From assembly GCA_036379355.1 (NCBI GenBank), contig DASVGV010000055.1, positions 1 through 26,482 of the forward strand: a DNA stretch of 26,482 nt, written 5' to 3'. Numbering within the stretch: position 1 is the first letter of the stretch; each line of letters starts with the position of its first letter. Source of the DNA: CAJCIY01 sp036379355 (GTDB taxonomy: Bacteria > Actinomycetota > Actinomycetes > Mycobacteriales > CAJCIY01). Under the pieces are notes generated by a model. It was given only the letters and a program-made list of their open reading frames with translations, made no database searches and was not told where the DNA came from. Positions 14,539 through 23,115 of the stretch are shown piece after piece. The position numbers and the translations under genes were made by a program.

Positions 14539-15479
14539 TGGCCGGGCTCAGGCTCCGCCGCCCGCGACTGGGCATCCTCGTCGCGATCGCGGTGCCTGCG
14601 CTCGCGCTGGGCTGGGTGTTCTGGCACTGGTCGGTGATCGACAGCGGTACCGACGCCCTGACCAATGCGCACGCCGACTGGCTCGCGGCCGCGATCGCGA
14701 TCGCCTCGTTGACCTGGGTCGCGGGAGCCGTGTGCCAGCAGGGATCGGTCGTCGAGCACCTGCCGGTCGGACGCCTCCTCGCGGTGCAGGTGGCCGGCTC
14801 GGCCGCGAACCATGTCCTGCCCGCCGGTATCGGCGTGGCCGCCGTGAACCTCCGGTTCCTGCGCGGGCGCGGTCTGAGCCGCCGCGCCGCCCTGAACGCG
14901 GTGGGCCTGAACACCGGCGCCGGCATCGTGGTCCACCTGATCGCGATGGGCATCCTGCTGGCCGTGGGCGCCGCGGCGCTGCCGGTGACCGGGACGGGCC
15001 GCTGGGCGGTCATCTGCCTCGCCGCGGCCGGCGGCCTCGTCGCGATCACCGTGGCCGTCCCGGTGCTCCGCCGTCGCGCCGCCCGCGCGGTCCGGGGCAT
15101 CGTCGTACCGGCGTGGGCGCAGTGGTCGGTCGTGGCTCGCCATCCCGTCCGCAGCGTGCAGCTGTGGCTGGGTTCGGCGGCGGTCCCCGTCCTGCACGCC
15201 CTCACGTTGCTGTGCGTCGAGCGCGCGCTCGGCCTGCAGATGTCGGTGCTCGTCGTCTTCGGCGTCTACTTCCTGGCCTCGGGCATGTCGGCCCTGGTCC
15301 CCTCGCCGGGTGGGTTCGGCTCCCTCGACGCGGCGCTGACCGTCGGCCTGCAGGCGGCGGGGGCGCCGCTCACCCAGACGATCGCCGCGGTTCTCGCCTA
15401 CCGGCTCATCACCGTGTGGGTGCCCCTGCTGCCGTCCGCGTGCACGCTCGGCGTACTGCGCCACCGCGCCGTCATCTGA
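14538..15479 (+). CDS. YbhN/LPG-synthase-type flippase-like membrane protein (PF03706)
   Basis: This 313-residue polytopic membrane protein has about eight hydrophobic segments. It resembles the transmembrane domain of lysylphosphatidylglycerol synthases (UPF0104/YbhN) without the soluble aminoacyl transferase domain. Typical features are the early AGSAANHVLPAGIGVAAVN segment and the later LVPSPGGFGSLDAALT motif with its conserved Pro-Gly-Gly. In actinobacteria, stand-alone versions often neighbour glycosyltransferases and are proposed to move glycolipids or lipid-linked sugars across the membrane. The coupling to the PimB-like gene (TGATG junction) supports such a role here, but the cargo is unknown. 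A 7-bp terminator stem follows the stop. Confidence 0.82.
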   Translation: MAGLRLRRPRLGILVAIAVPALALGWVFWHWSVIDSGTDALTNAHADWLAAAIAIASLTWVAGAVCQQGSVVEHLPVGRLLAVQVAGSAANHVLPAGIGVAAVNLRFLRGRGLSRRAALNAVGLNTGAGIVVHLIAMGILLAVGAAALPVTGTGRWAVICLAAAGGLVAITVAVPVLRRRAARAVRGIVVPAWAQWSVVARHPVRSVQLWLGSAAVPVLHALTLLCVERALGLQMSVLVVFGVYFLASGMSALVPSPGGFGSLDAALTVGLQAAGAPLTQTIAAVLAYRLITVWVPLLPSACTLGVLRHRAVI

Positions 15480-15482
15480 CCA

Positions 15483-15508
15483 CCCGGCCCTGCGGTCGAT
15501 CGGCCGGG
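15483..15508 (+). terminator. Hairpin terminator after the flippase-like gene
   Basis: CCCGGCC (15483-15489) and GGCCGGG (15502-15508) form a perfect 7-bp stem around a 12-base loop, three bases past the stop codon and 22 bases before the crotonase-family ATG. No T-tract is present. Confidence 0.5.
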
Positions 15509-15530
15509 GGTCGCGTGACAGGTTGATCCC

Positions 15531-16331
<801 letters not shown>

Positions 16332-16422
16332 CGCGGTCGCGGTGGAGGCCCGGGTGACCGGAAACGTCGCCGCGTGGCCCCGGTGCCGAGATCCCGCGGG
16401 AATGTCGGGCCGGCGCGGCGAT

Positions 16423-16466
16423 TAGGCTCGGAGGCACGCGGCCTGCCGGCGGCGAACCACAGGAGG
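16423..16466 (+). promoter_or_regulatory. -10-like TAGGCT and strong RBS before the GT-MT-toroid-MT operon
   Basis: TAGGCT (16423-16428) resembles an actinobacterial -10; no -35 is convincing at the usual distance. AGGAGG (16461-16466) is a near-perfect ribosome binding site nine bases before the GTG at 16476 and decides that start. The promoter reading is weak; the ribosome binding site is firm. Confidence 0.4.
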
Positions 16467-16475
16467 CGCCTCGCC

Positions 16476-17771
16476 GTGACCGACCGACCGTTGCGCATCG
16501 CGCTGACGTCGTACCGCAGCAAGCCGCACTGCGGCGGGCAGGGCGTCTACGTACGACAGCTGTCGAAGGCGCTGGTCGGGCTCGGTCACCGCGTCGAGGT
16601 GTTCTCCGGGCCGCCGTACCCCGACCTCGACGAGGGCGTCGCGCTGACCCGGGTGCCGAGCCTGGACCTCTACCGCGAGCCGGACCCGTTCCGCATCCCG
16701 CGGCCGTCCGAGCTGACCGACCGGAACAACCTGCTCGAGTTCCTGATCATGTGTACGGCCGGGTTCCCCGAGCCGCGGACGTTCTCGCGCCGGGTGGTTC
16801 CGCTGCTGCGGGATCGGGCCGCCGAGTTCGACGTCGTCCACGACAACCAGACGCTCGCGCCGGCGCTGCTCGACCTGCCGGCCGCCGGCCTGCCGCTGCT
16901 GTCGACCGTGCACCACCCCATCTCGGTCGACCGGGCCATCGGGCTGGCCAGCGCGCCGCTGCGCAAGAAGCCGGCGCTGTGGCGCTGGTACGGCTTCGTC
17001 CGCACGCAGGCCCGGGTGGCGCGCGCGATCCCGCTGTCGGTCACGCCGTCGAGCACCAGCGCGGCCGACGCGGTCCGCGACTTCGGCATGCGCCCCGAGC
17101 AGCTGGTCACGATCCCGCTGGGCGTGGACGTCGACCAGTTCCGGCCACGGGGGCCGCGGACCCCGGGGCGGATCGTCGCGCTGTGCAGCGCGGACGTGCC
17201 GCTCAAGGGGCTGACCGTCCTGCTGCGTGCCGTCGCCGCGCTGCCCGCGGAGCCGGACGCCCTGCTCACCGTCGTCACCGAGCCCGCCGAGGGCGGGCCG
17301 ACGGAGAAGCTGATCGCCGAGCTCGGCATCGGCCACCGCGTCCGGTTCGTGTCCGGCCTCGGTCCCGCGGAGCTCGCCGAGCTCATGGCCTCGGCGGAGA
17401 TCGTCAGCGTTCCCTCGCTGTACGAAGGCTTCTCCCTGCCGGCGGTCGAGGCCATGGCGTCGGGGACGCCGGTCGTGGCGAGCGACACCGGCGCGCTGCC
17501 CGAGGTCGTCGGCCGGGACGGGACCTGCGGCGTCCTCGTACCCCCGGGCGATCCGCTCGCGTTGGCGTCGGTGCTGCGGGACCTGCTCGCGGACCCGGCG
17601 CGCCGCGAGGCCATGGGGGAGGCCGCCCGCCGCCGGGCCGTCGAGCGGTTCAGCTGGCCGGTCACCGCCCGGTCCACGGTCGAGGTCTACCGGCGGGTCA
17701 TGGCCCTGCACGAGCAGGGGCGTCCGGCGAGCGGTGGCCGCCGGGACGCAGGGGAGACGGACGCGTGCTGA
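16476..17771 (+). CDS. Family-4 glycosyltransferase, first gene of an uncharacterised operon
   Basis: This 431-residue GT-B glycosyltransferase begins IALTSYRSKPHCGGQGVYV with the acceptor-side GGQG loop, and has VTPSSTSAAD and IPLGVDVDQFRP in the linker. The donor site near YEGFSLPAVEAMASGTPVV holds the EX7E glutamates that contact the nucleotide sugar. The N-terminal domain carries a long insert with ITSL-free, Pro-rich text including SLDLYREPDPFRIPRP, which I associate with a distinct conserved actinobacterial group, from memory rather than a search. Sugar and acceptor are unknown. The GTG follows AGGAGG by nine bases; an in-frame upstream extension reads as non-coding Arg/Ala text. The last seven bases overlap the methyltransferase start, so the four-gene operon begins here. 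Confidence 0.9.
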   Translation: MTDRPLRIALTSYRSKPHCGGQGVYVRQLSKALVGLGHRVEVFSGPPYPDLDEGVALTRVPSLDLYREPDPFRIPRPSELTDRNNLLEFLIMCTAGFPEPRTFSRRVVPLLRDRAAEFDVVHDNQTLAPALLDLPAAGLPLLSTVHHPISVDRAIGLASAPLRKKPALWRWYGFVRTQARVARAIPLSVTPSSTSAADAVRDFGMRPEQLVTIPLGVDVDQFRPRGPRTPGRIVALCSADVPLKGLTVLLRAVAALPAEPDALLTVVTEPAEGGPTEKLIAELGIGHRVRFVSGLGPAELAELMASAEIVSVPSLYEGFSLPAVEAMASGTPVVASDTGALPEVVGRDGTCGVLVPPGDPLALASVLRDLLADPARREAMGEAARRRAVERFSWPVTARSTVEVYRRVMALHEQGRPASGGRRDAGETDAC

Positions 17772-18472
17772 CGATCGACTTCGACCGGTTCGAGGTCGGC
17801 GCGGGCAATCGGCTGCTCGACCTCGGCTGCGGCGCCGGGCGGCACACGTTCGAGGCGCTACGCCGCGGTGCCGACGTCGTGGCGCTGGACCGCAGCGCGG
17901 CCGACCTCGCGGCCGTCGAGGCGACCGTCGTCGAGCTGGCCGATGCCGGGCACCTGCCCCGACCGGCCGGACCCGTGACCGTCGAGGGGGACGCGCTCGC
18001 CCTGCCCTTCGACGACGGGACCTTCGACCGCGTCCTGGCCTCGGAGATCCTCGAGCACATTCCCGACGACCGGGCCGCGATCGCCGAGATCGTGCGGGTC
18101 GCGAAGCCCGGCGGCCTGGTGGCCGTGAGCGTGCCGCGGCGCTGGACCGAGCAGGTCTGCTGGCGGCTCTCGGACGCCTACCACGAGGTCGAGGGCGGCC
18201 ACGTCCGCATCTATCGCGGCGACCAGCTGGTCGAGGCGCTGTCCGCGGCCGGTCTCGTGCCGCTGGGGTCCGGTCACGCGCACGCCCTGCACTCGCCGTA
18301 CTGGTGGCTCAAGTGCGCGGTCGGGGTCGACAACGACACCGTGCTGACACGGACGTACCACCGGCTACTGGTCTGGGACATGATGCGCAAGCCCTGGGTC
18401 ACCCAGCAGGCGGAGCGGGTGCTGAACCCGGTGCTCGGCAAGAGCCTCGTGCTCTACCTGAGGAAGCCGTGA
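17765..18472 (+). CDS. Class I SAM-dependent methyltransferase (Methyltransf_11 type)
   Basis: This 235-residue methyltransferase has motif I LLDLGCGAGRHTFEAL for SAM binding, the acidic VVALDRS strand end, a GDALALPFDDGTFD loop, ASEILEHIPDD and AKPGGLVAVSVP. The C-terminal third (HVRIYRGDQLVEAL, then WWLKCAVG and WDMMRKPW) is aromatic and basic and may shape the acceptor site. It contains no predicted membrane segment but has hydrophobic patches near the end. The GTG at 17765 lies inside the glycosyltransferase stop region with GGGGAGA upstream. The substrate is likely a product of the same operon; O- or C-methylation of a sugar or lipid head group is a guess. Confidence 0.9.
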   Translation: MLTIDFDRFEVGAGNRLLDLGCGAGRHTFEALRRGADVVALDRSAADLAAVEATVVELADAGHLPRPAGPVTVEGDALALPFDDGTFDRVLASEILEHIPDDRAAIAEIVRVAKPGGLVAVSVPRRWTEQVCWRLSDAYHEVEGGHVRIYRGDQLVEALSAAGLVPLGSGHAHALHSPYWWLKCAVGVDNDTVLTRTYHRLLVWDMMRKPWVTQQAERVLNPVLGKSLVLYLRKP

Positions 18473-19539
18473 CGGCGCTCGCGCTGCCGGGCGTCCTCAC
18501 CGCGGCGCAGCTACGGCAGACGGCCGAGCACATCGCGTCGCTGCAGCTCCCCGACGGGCTGATCCCGTGGATGGAGGGGCACTACGCCGACCCCTGGGAC
18601 CACATCGAGGGCGCGATGGCGCTCAACGTCGCCGGGCTGCGGGACGAGGCCCTGCGCGCGTTCCGGTGGAGCGCGGAGCACCAGGGGCGGGACGGGTCGT
18701 GGCCGATGGAGACCGTCGGGACGACCGTGCAGGACGCCAGCGCGGACACCAACCAGTGCGCGTACATCGCCGCCGGGGTCTGGCACGACTGGCTGCTGAC
18801 CGGCCGCCGGGCCCTGGTCGACGAGATGTGGCCGGTCGTACGCCGCGCGGTCGAGTTCGTCGTCTCCCTCCAGCAGCCGAGTGGCGCCCTGGCGTGGTCC
18901 CGCGACGGGCAGGGCGTCGTCAACACCGACGCCCTGCTCACCGGCAGCGCGTGCACGGTGCTCTCGCTGCGCTGCGCGATGGCGCTGGCCGAGCTGGTGG
19001 GCGACCCGCAGCCCGACTGGGAGCTCGCCGCCGGCCGGCTGGCCCACGCGGTGGCCGTGCACCCCGAGGCGTTCATCGACAAGAGCGAGTTCTCGATGGA
19101 CTGGTACTACCCGGTCCTCGGCGGCGCGGTGACCGGCGCCGCGGGCCACCGGCTGATCGACGACCACTGGGAGGAGTTCGTCGTGCCCGGGCGCGGTATC
19201 CGCTGCGTGTCGAACCGCCCGTGGGTCACGGCCGCCGAGACGGCCGAGCTGGTCCTCACCCTCGACGTGCTGGGCGACGACCGGCGCGCCTGGCAGCTGA
19301 TGCGCGACGTGCAGTTCCTGCGCGCCGACGGCGGCGGCTACTGGACCGGCTGGGTCTGGCCGGAGGACGCGCACTGGCCGGGGGAGCAGAGCAGCTGGAC
19401 GGCCGCGGCGATGGTGCTCGCGGCGGACGCGCTGGCCCGGCACTCGCCGGCGGAGGCGCTGTTCCGCGGGGCCGGGCTCCCCGGCGTCCTGACGCTCGTC
19501 GCCTGCGACCACTGCTTCGTCTCGGCGGGCGGGACGTGA
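18469..19539 (+). CDS. Alpha/alpha-toroid protein with QW-like repeats (prenyltransferase/squalene-cyclase-like)
   Basis: This 356-residue protein reads as an all-helical (alpha/alpha) barrel. QW-type repeats recur: SLQLPDGLIPW, HQGRDGSWP (an exact QxxxGxW), SLQQPSGALAW and ADGGGYWTGW. This pattern explains why such proteins are labelled prenyltransferase or squalene cyclase. The DxDD catalytic motif of squalene-hopene cyclases is absent, as is the zinc-binding set of protein prenyltransferases. Instead, conserved-looking acidic and aromatic clusters appear, such as DPWDHIEGAM, DTNQCAY, EFSMDWYYPVLGG and SNRPWVTAAETAEL. These recall sugar-active six-hairpin toroids (epimerases and hydrolases). 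Function is therefore open between terpene-like and sugar chemistry. There is no signal peptide. The GTG overlaps the preceding stop as GTGA. Confidence 0.8.
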   Translation: MTALALPGVLTAAQLRQTAEHIASLQLPDGLIPWMEGHYADPWDHIEGAMALNVAGLRDEALRAFRWSAEHQGRDGSWPMETVGTTVQDASADTNQCAYIAAGVWHDWLLTGRRALVDEMWPVVRRAVEFVVSLQQPSGALAWSRDGQGVVNTDALLTGSACTVLSLRCAMALAELVGDPQPDWELAAGRLAHAVAVHPEAFIDKSEFSMDWYYPVLGGAVTGAAGHRLIDDHWEEFVVPGRGIRCVSNRPWVTAAETAELVLTLDVLGDDRRAWQLMRDVQFLRADGGGYWTGWVWPEDAHWPGEQSSWTAAAMVLAADALARHSPAEALFRGAGLPGVLTLVACDHCFVSAGGT

Positions 19540-20171
19540 CGGACGCCCTCGCGGTCGCTGCCGCAACCAGCGGCTTCATGCCCGACGACGAGGGCGCTGC
19601 CCTGCGGGCTGCCGCGGCCGAGGCGCGGCCGGGCACCTGGCTGGAGATCGGCACGTACTGCGGGAAGTCGACCGTCCTGCTCGGCAGCGTCGCGCAGAAG
19701 CGCGGCGCGCAGCTGGTCACCGTCGACCACCACCACGGGTCCGAGGAGAACCAGCCGGGGTGGGAGTGGCACGACTCCTCGCTCGTCGACCCGTCGACCG
19801 GTCGCCTCGACACGCTGCCGTCGCTGCGGCGCGCGCTGGCGGCGGCGGACCTCGACGACGTCGTGACGGTCGTGGTCGCGAGCACCCAGCAGGTCGCCGC
19901 CTGGTGGGGGAGCCCGCTCGACTTCCTGTTTCTCGACGGCAACCACACCGAGGCCGTGGCACAGCACGACTACGCGGCGTTCGCGCGGCACGTCGTCCCC
20001 GGCGGGCTGCTCGCCGTCCACGACGTGTTCCCCGACCCGGCCGACGGCGGCCAGGCGCCGTGGCACGTGGTGTGCCGGGCGCTCGACTCCGGTGCCTTCG
20101 AGCCGGCGAGCCAGCAGGGCTCGCTGCGCGTCCTTCGCCGTACCCACGGGCCGTTCGCGGCCGGCGGATAG
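19536..20171 (+). CDS. Class I SAM-dependent methyltransferase (Methyltransf_24 type)
   Basis: This 211-residue methyltransferase is of the cephalosporin-hydroxylase/Methyltransf_24-like group. SAM-binding motif I is LEIGTYCGKSTVLLG, followed by VTVDHHHGSEE. The later FLFLDGNHTEAVAQHDY and VPGGLLAVHDVF carry Asp and His residues that in related enzymes bind metal or act on hydroxyl groups. It shares no close similarity with the first methyltransferase of the operon, so two different methylations or two substrates are implied. The GTG overlaps the toroid gene stop as GTGA. It is the last gene; a bidirectional hairpin follows before the convergent phosphoesterase. Confidence 0.88.
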   Translation: MTDALAVAAATSGFMPDDEGAALRAAAAEARPGTWLEIGTYCGKSTVLLGSVAQKRGAQLVTVDHHHGSEENQPGWEWHDSSLVDPSTGRLDTLPSLRRALAAADLDDVVTVVVASTQQVAAWWGSPLDFLFLDGNHTEAVAQHDYAAFARHVVPGGLLAVHDVFPDPADGGQAPWHVVCRALDSGAFEPASQQGSLRVLRRTHGPFAAGG

Positions 20172-20190
20172 GCCGCGGCGCGCGCCTTTC

Positions 20191-20233
20191 GAGGAAACGT
20201 TCGTCGTACGACCTTCTCGGCGAACGCTTCCTC
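20191..20233. terminator. Bidirectional hairpin between convergent operon and phosphoesterase
   Basis: GAGGAAACGTTCG (20191-20203) and CGAACGCTTCCTC (20221-20233) pair at 12 of 13 positions across a 17-base spacer. The right arm runs into the stop codon of the minus-strand phosphoesterase gene (20232-20234). Its place between two convergent 3' ends fits a shared terminator. Confidence 0.65.
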
Positions 20234-22085
20234 ACCCTGCGGTGCTCTGCTCGGGCGACGGATCGTCGGGGGACTGCCCGCGCCGGCGCCAGGCGACGAG
20301 GGCAGCGGCGCCCCCGGCGGCCAGCAGCCCCGTCGCCGCGACGGCGTCTGCGGGGTTCGTGCCGGTGAACGCGAGATCGCCGGCGGCCGCGGCGTGCGTC
20401 GACCCGAGAGCAGCCGTCGTCGTCGCCGACGGGCCCGGTGCGCCGGCGGAGCCGGCTGTCGGCGTGGCCACCGGGGTCGCGCAGGCGACGACCCCGCTGG
20501 GCTGACGGCGGGCCGGCCCGGACTCCTGCCGCGGCGTCGCGTTCGGCGGGACCGGGTACGGCGACCCCTTCCCCTCCGTCGCCTGCAGGCCGTTGGTCGC
20601 CAGCTGCTGGGTCACCAGCAGGTCCGTGCCCTCGGCCGGTACGGACGGCAGGGACGGCGCCGCGGCGGTCGGGGTGCCGGCGAAGTCGAAGGCGCCGGTC
20701 AGGTCGCCGACCACCCCGCGCCGCCAGGCGCTCAGGTTCGGGACCGGCGTACCAAAGCGGGTTTCGAGCAGTCGCAGGCACGAGGTGTGGTCGAGCGTGC
20801 CGGAGTAGCACAGACCGCCTCTGCTGTATGGGGAAAGCACCAGTGCGGGAACGCGGAACCCCAGCCCGATCGGCCCGGCGATGCCGTCGGCGGAGTCCAC
20901 GCCGGACAGCGGCACGGTGAGGTACTCGCCCGGCGTCCCGGGCGGCGCGGTCGGCGGCGGGACGTGGTCGAAGAAGCCGCCGTTCTCGTCGAAGTTGACG
21001 ATGATGGCGGTCTTCTCCCAGATCGCCGGGTACGAGACGACCGCGTCGAGGATCGCGGCGACCGCCGACTCCCCGTACTGCGGCGGGGCGGCGGGGTGCT
21101 CGCACTGCAGGAAGTCGGTGACGATCCACGACACCTGCGGCAACGTGCCGGCGGCGAGGTCGGCGTTGAACGTGCCCGGATACAGCGGGGTGAGCGCCTT
21201 CGCGTTGAGGGTGGGGTTCGTCGCGTACTGCTTGAAGTAGCGCAGCACGTTGTCCACGAGCAGGGTGCCGCCGAGGCCCTCGGCCGAGTCGGGGCTCTGG
21301 TAGACCTTCCAGCTGATCCCGGCCGCCTCCAGCACCTCGGGCATCGTCTGCCACGTGTAGCGGAAGAAGTACGACGGGTTGGGCGTCAGCGGCAGCGTCT
21401 CGACCAGCGGCCCGCCGTTCTTCCCGTCGGGGTCCAGCGTCCCGGACATCCAGTACATGCGGTTCGGGTACGTCGGCCCGATCACCGAGCAGTGGTAGGC
21501 GTCGCAGACCGTGAACGCGTCCGCGAGGGCGTAGTAGAACGGCAGCGTCTGCCGGTCGTAGTGGCTCATCACGATCGGCCCGTTGCCCGCGCCCTCGGCG
21601 GCGACGTGCGTGGCGAGGAACTTGTCCATCCGCCCGCCGTTCCAGCAGCCGTGCTGGGGGCCCCAGTCGTGTGTGGGGTCGTTGAGGACCTGCCCGTCGT
21701 GGGTCGAGTCCTGCTGGAGCGCGAACGGCAGCGTGTACCCGGTCGCCGTGGCGCCCGTGCCGGGCTGGTAGCCGTACTGCCGGAAGATCGACGAGGTCTC
21801 GCCGCCTACGTTCTGCGTCGGCGCGGTGGGGTCGTCGAACCCGCGCACGCCGGACAGGGTGCCGAAGTAGTGGTCGAACGACCGGTTCTCCTGCATCACG
21901 AAGATGAAGTGGTCGATGTCGGCGAGGCTGCCGCAGCCGGCCGGGTCGGCGGCCGCGAACGCGCGCTCGACGATGCCGGGCAGAAGGCTCGCGGCGGTAG
22001 CCCCGGCGCCGACCGTCGCGGCGCCCCGCAGGAACCGGCGCCGCGTGAGCGGGCGCGGCCCGTTCGGTCGTGTCTCGTCGGTCAT
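20232..22085 (-). CDS. Tat-exported phospholipase C-family phosphoesterase with LAFTG sortase motif
   Basis: This 617-residue protein belongs to the bacterial phosphoesterase family (non-hemolytic phospholipase C/acid phosphatase AcpA type), which cleaves phosphodiester or phosphomonoester head groups outside the cell. A twin-arginine signal is clear: TRRRFLRG at 14-21, a hydrophobic Ala/Gly stretch, and a likely cleavage near AFAA. The catalytic domain shows MQENRSFDHYFG, a central VCDAYHCSV, NFDENGGFFDHVPPP and RVPALVLSPYSRGG. After residue about 520 comes an Ala/Pro/Thr-rich linker, then LAFTG (571-575), a hydrophobic helix and RRR. This is the layout of a cell-wall sorting signal; LAXTG is recognised by class E sortases of high-GC actinobacteria. 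The enzyme is therefore probably covalently wall-bound. The ATG follows GGGGGAA. Confidence 0.9.
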   Translation of the reverse strand: MTDETRPNGPRPLTRRRFLRGAATVGAGATAASLLPGIVERAFAAADPAGCGSLADIDHFIFVMQENRSFDHYFGTLSGVRGFDDPTAPTQNVGGETSSIFRQYGYQPGTGATATGYTLPFALQQDSTHDGQVLNDPTHDWGPQHGCWNGGRMDKFLATHVAAEGAGNGPIVMSHYDRQTLPFYYALADAFTVCDAYHCSVIGPTYPNRMYWMSGTLDPDGKNGGPLVETLPLTPNPSYFFRYTWQTMPEVLEAAGISWKVYQSPDSAEGLGGTLLVDNVLRYFKQYATNPTLNAKALTPLYPGTFNADLAAGTLPQVSWIVTDFLQCEHPAAPPQYGESAVAAILDAVVSYPAIWEKTAIIVNFDENGGFFDHVPPPTAPPGTPGEYLTVPLSGVDSADGIAGPIGLGFRVPALVLSPYSRGGLCYSGTLDHTSCLRLLETRFGTPVPNLSAWRRGVVGDLTGAFDFAGTPTAAAPSLPSVPAEGTDLLVTQQLATNGLQATEGKGSPYPVPPNATPRQESGPARRQPSGVVACATPVATPTAGSAGAPGPSATTTAALGSTHAAAAGDLAFTGTNPADAVAATGLLAAGGAAALVAWRRRGQSPDDPSPEQSTAG

Positions 22086-22179
22086 GGTTCCCCCGAACTG
22101 TCCCGATGGTTGCGCGCTAGAACGTACAACCCGGTGTCGCGGGCGACCGGTCCGGCCCGGATGGCACAGGATGGAGGGG

Positions 22180-23115
22180 ATGATCAGCGTTCAGCACGTG
22201 ACCAAGCGCTTCGGCGACACCGTGGCGGTCGACGACCTCACCTTCGACGTGCGCCCGGGCGTCGTCACCGGCTTCCTCGGCCCGAACGGCGCCGGCAAGT
22301 CCACCACCATGCGCATGATCGTCGGCTTGGATGCGCCGACCGCGGGCGAGGTGACGGTCAACGGCCGCCGGTACGTCGACAGCCCCGCGCCGCTCGCCGA
22401 GGTGGGCGTCCTGCTCGAAGCCCGCGCCGTCCACGGAGGTCGGTCGGCGTTCGCGCACCTGCTGGCACTGGCCCAGACCAACGGCATCCCGCGGTCGCGC
22501 GTCGACGAGCTCATCGACCTGGTCGGGCTCCGTGAGGTCGCCCGCCGCCGGGCCGGCCACTTCTCGCTCGGGATGGGGCAGCGCCTCGGCATCGCCGCGG
22601 CCCTGCTCGGCGACCCCGAGGTCGTCGTGCTCGACGAGCCGGTGAACGGCCTGGATCCCGAGGGGATCCGGTGGATCCGCGACCTGCTGCGCGACCTGGC
22701 GGCCGAGGGGCGCACGGTGCTGGTGTCGTCCCATCTCATGAGCGAGATGGCCGTGACGGCGGACCATCTCGTCGTCGTGGGCCAGGGGCGGCTGATCGCC
22801 GACACGAGCGTCGCGGACTTCGTCGACCGCGCGTCCACCAACTACGTGGTCGTCCGGACCCCGGAGCCGGACCGGCTCGTCGCCGCGGTCTCCGGCCCGG
22901 ACGTGACCGTGGCGCCCGAAGCCGTTGGCGGGCTGGAGGTTCGCGGCCTGTCACCGGAAGAGATCGGGCGGCTGGCCTTCGCCGCGCGGATCCCGCTGTA
23001 CGAGCTGTCGCCGCGGCAGGCGTCGCTGGAGCAGGCGTTCATGGAGCTGACCCGGGACGCGGTCGACTTCCGCGGCGGGTCCGCCTCCGTGCCGGACCGC
23101 GGGGAACGGTCGTGA
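22180..23115 (+). CDS. ABC transporter ATP-binding protein
   Basis: This 311-residue ATPase drives an ABC exporter of the DrrA/CcmA-like group. It has Walker A GPNGAGKST, an FSLGMGQRLGIA signature in which the usual LSGGQ reads FSLGMGQ (frequent in this branch), Walker B VVVLDEPVNGLDPEG and the VSSHLMSEM switch His. A C-terminal extension of about 90 residues follows, as in bacitracin- and antibiotic-type exporters. The start is uncertain: the ATG at 22180 is chosen because the product begins MISVQHVTKRFG, but the GGAGGGG directly before it is too close to be an ideal ribosome binding site, and the ATG at 22171 would add three residues. The permease overlaps the stop as GTGA. The cargo is unknown. 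Confidence 0.9.
   Translation: MISVQHVTKRFGDTVAVDDLTFDVRPGVVTGFLGPNGAGKSTTMRMIVGLDAPTAGEVTVNGRRYVDSPAPLAEVGVLLEARAVHGGRSAFAHLLALAQTNGIPRSRVDELIDLVGLREVARRRAGHFSLGMGQRLGIAAALLGDPEVVVLDEPVNGLDPEGIRWIRDLLRDLAAEGRTVLVSSHLMSEMAVTADHLVVVGQGRLIADTSVADFVDRASTNYVVVRTPEPDRLVAAVSGPDVTVAPEAVGGLEVRGLSPEEIGRLAFAARIPLYELSPRQASLEQAFMELTRDAVDFRGGSASVPDRGERS

Noticed and set aside
18469..19539. Reading the toroid gene as a true squalene-hopene cyclase or prenyltransferase
   Set aside because: QW-like repeats are present but DxDD and zinc-site residues are not, and the length is about half that of squalene-hopene cyclase.
20394..22535. A 713-codon plus-strand open frame opposite the phosphoesterase
   Set aside because: Its product is Arg/Val/Gly-rich without recognisable motifs, and the minus strand carries the complete Tat signal, catalytic motifs and sorting signal.
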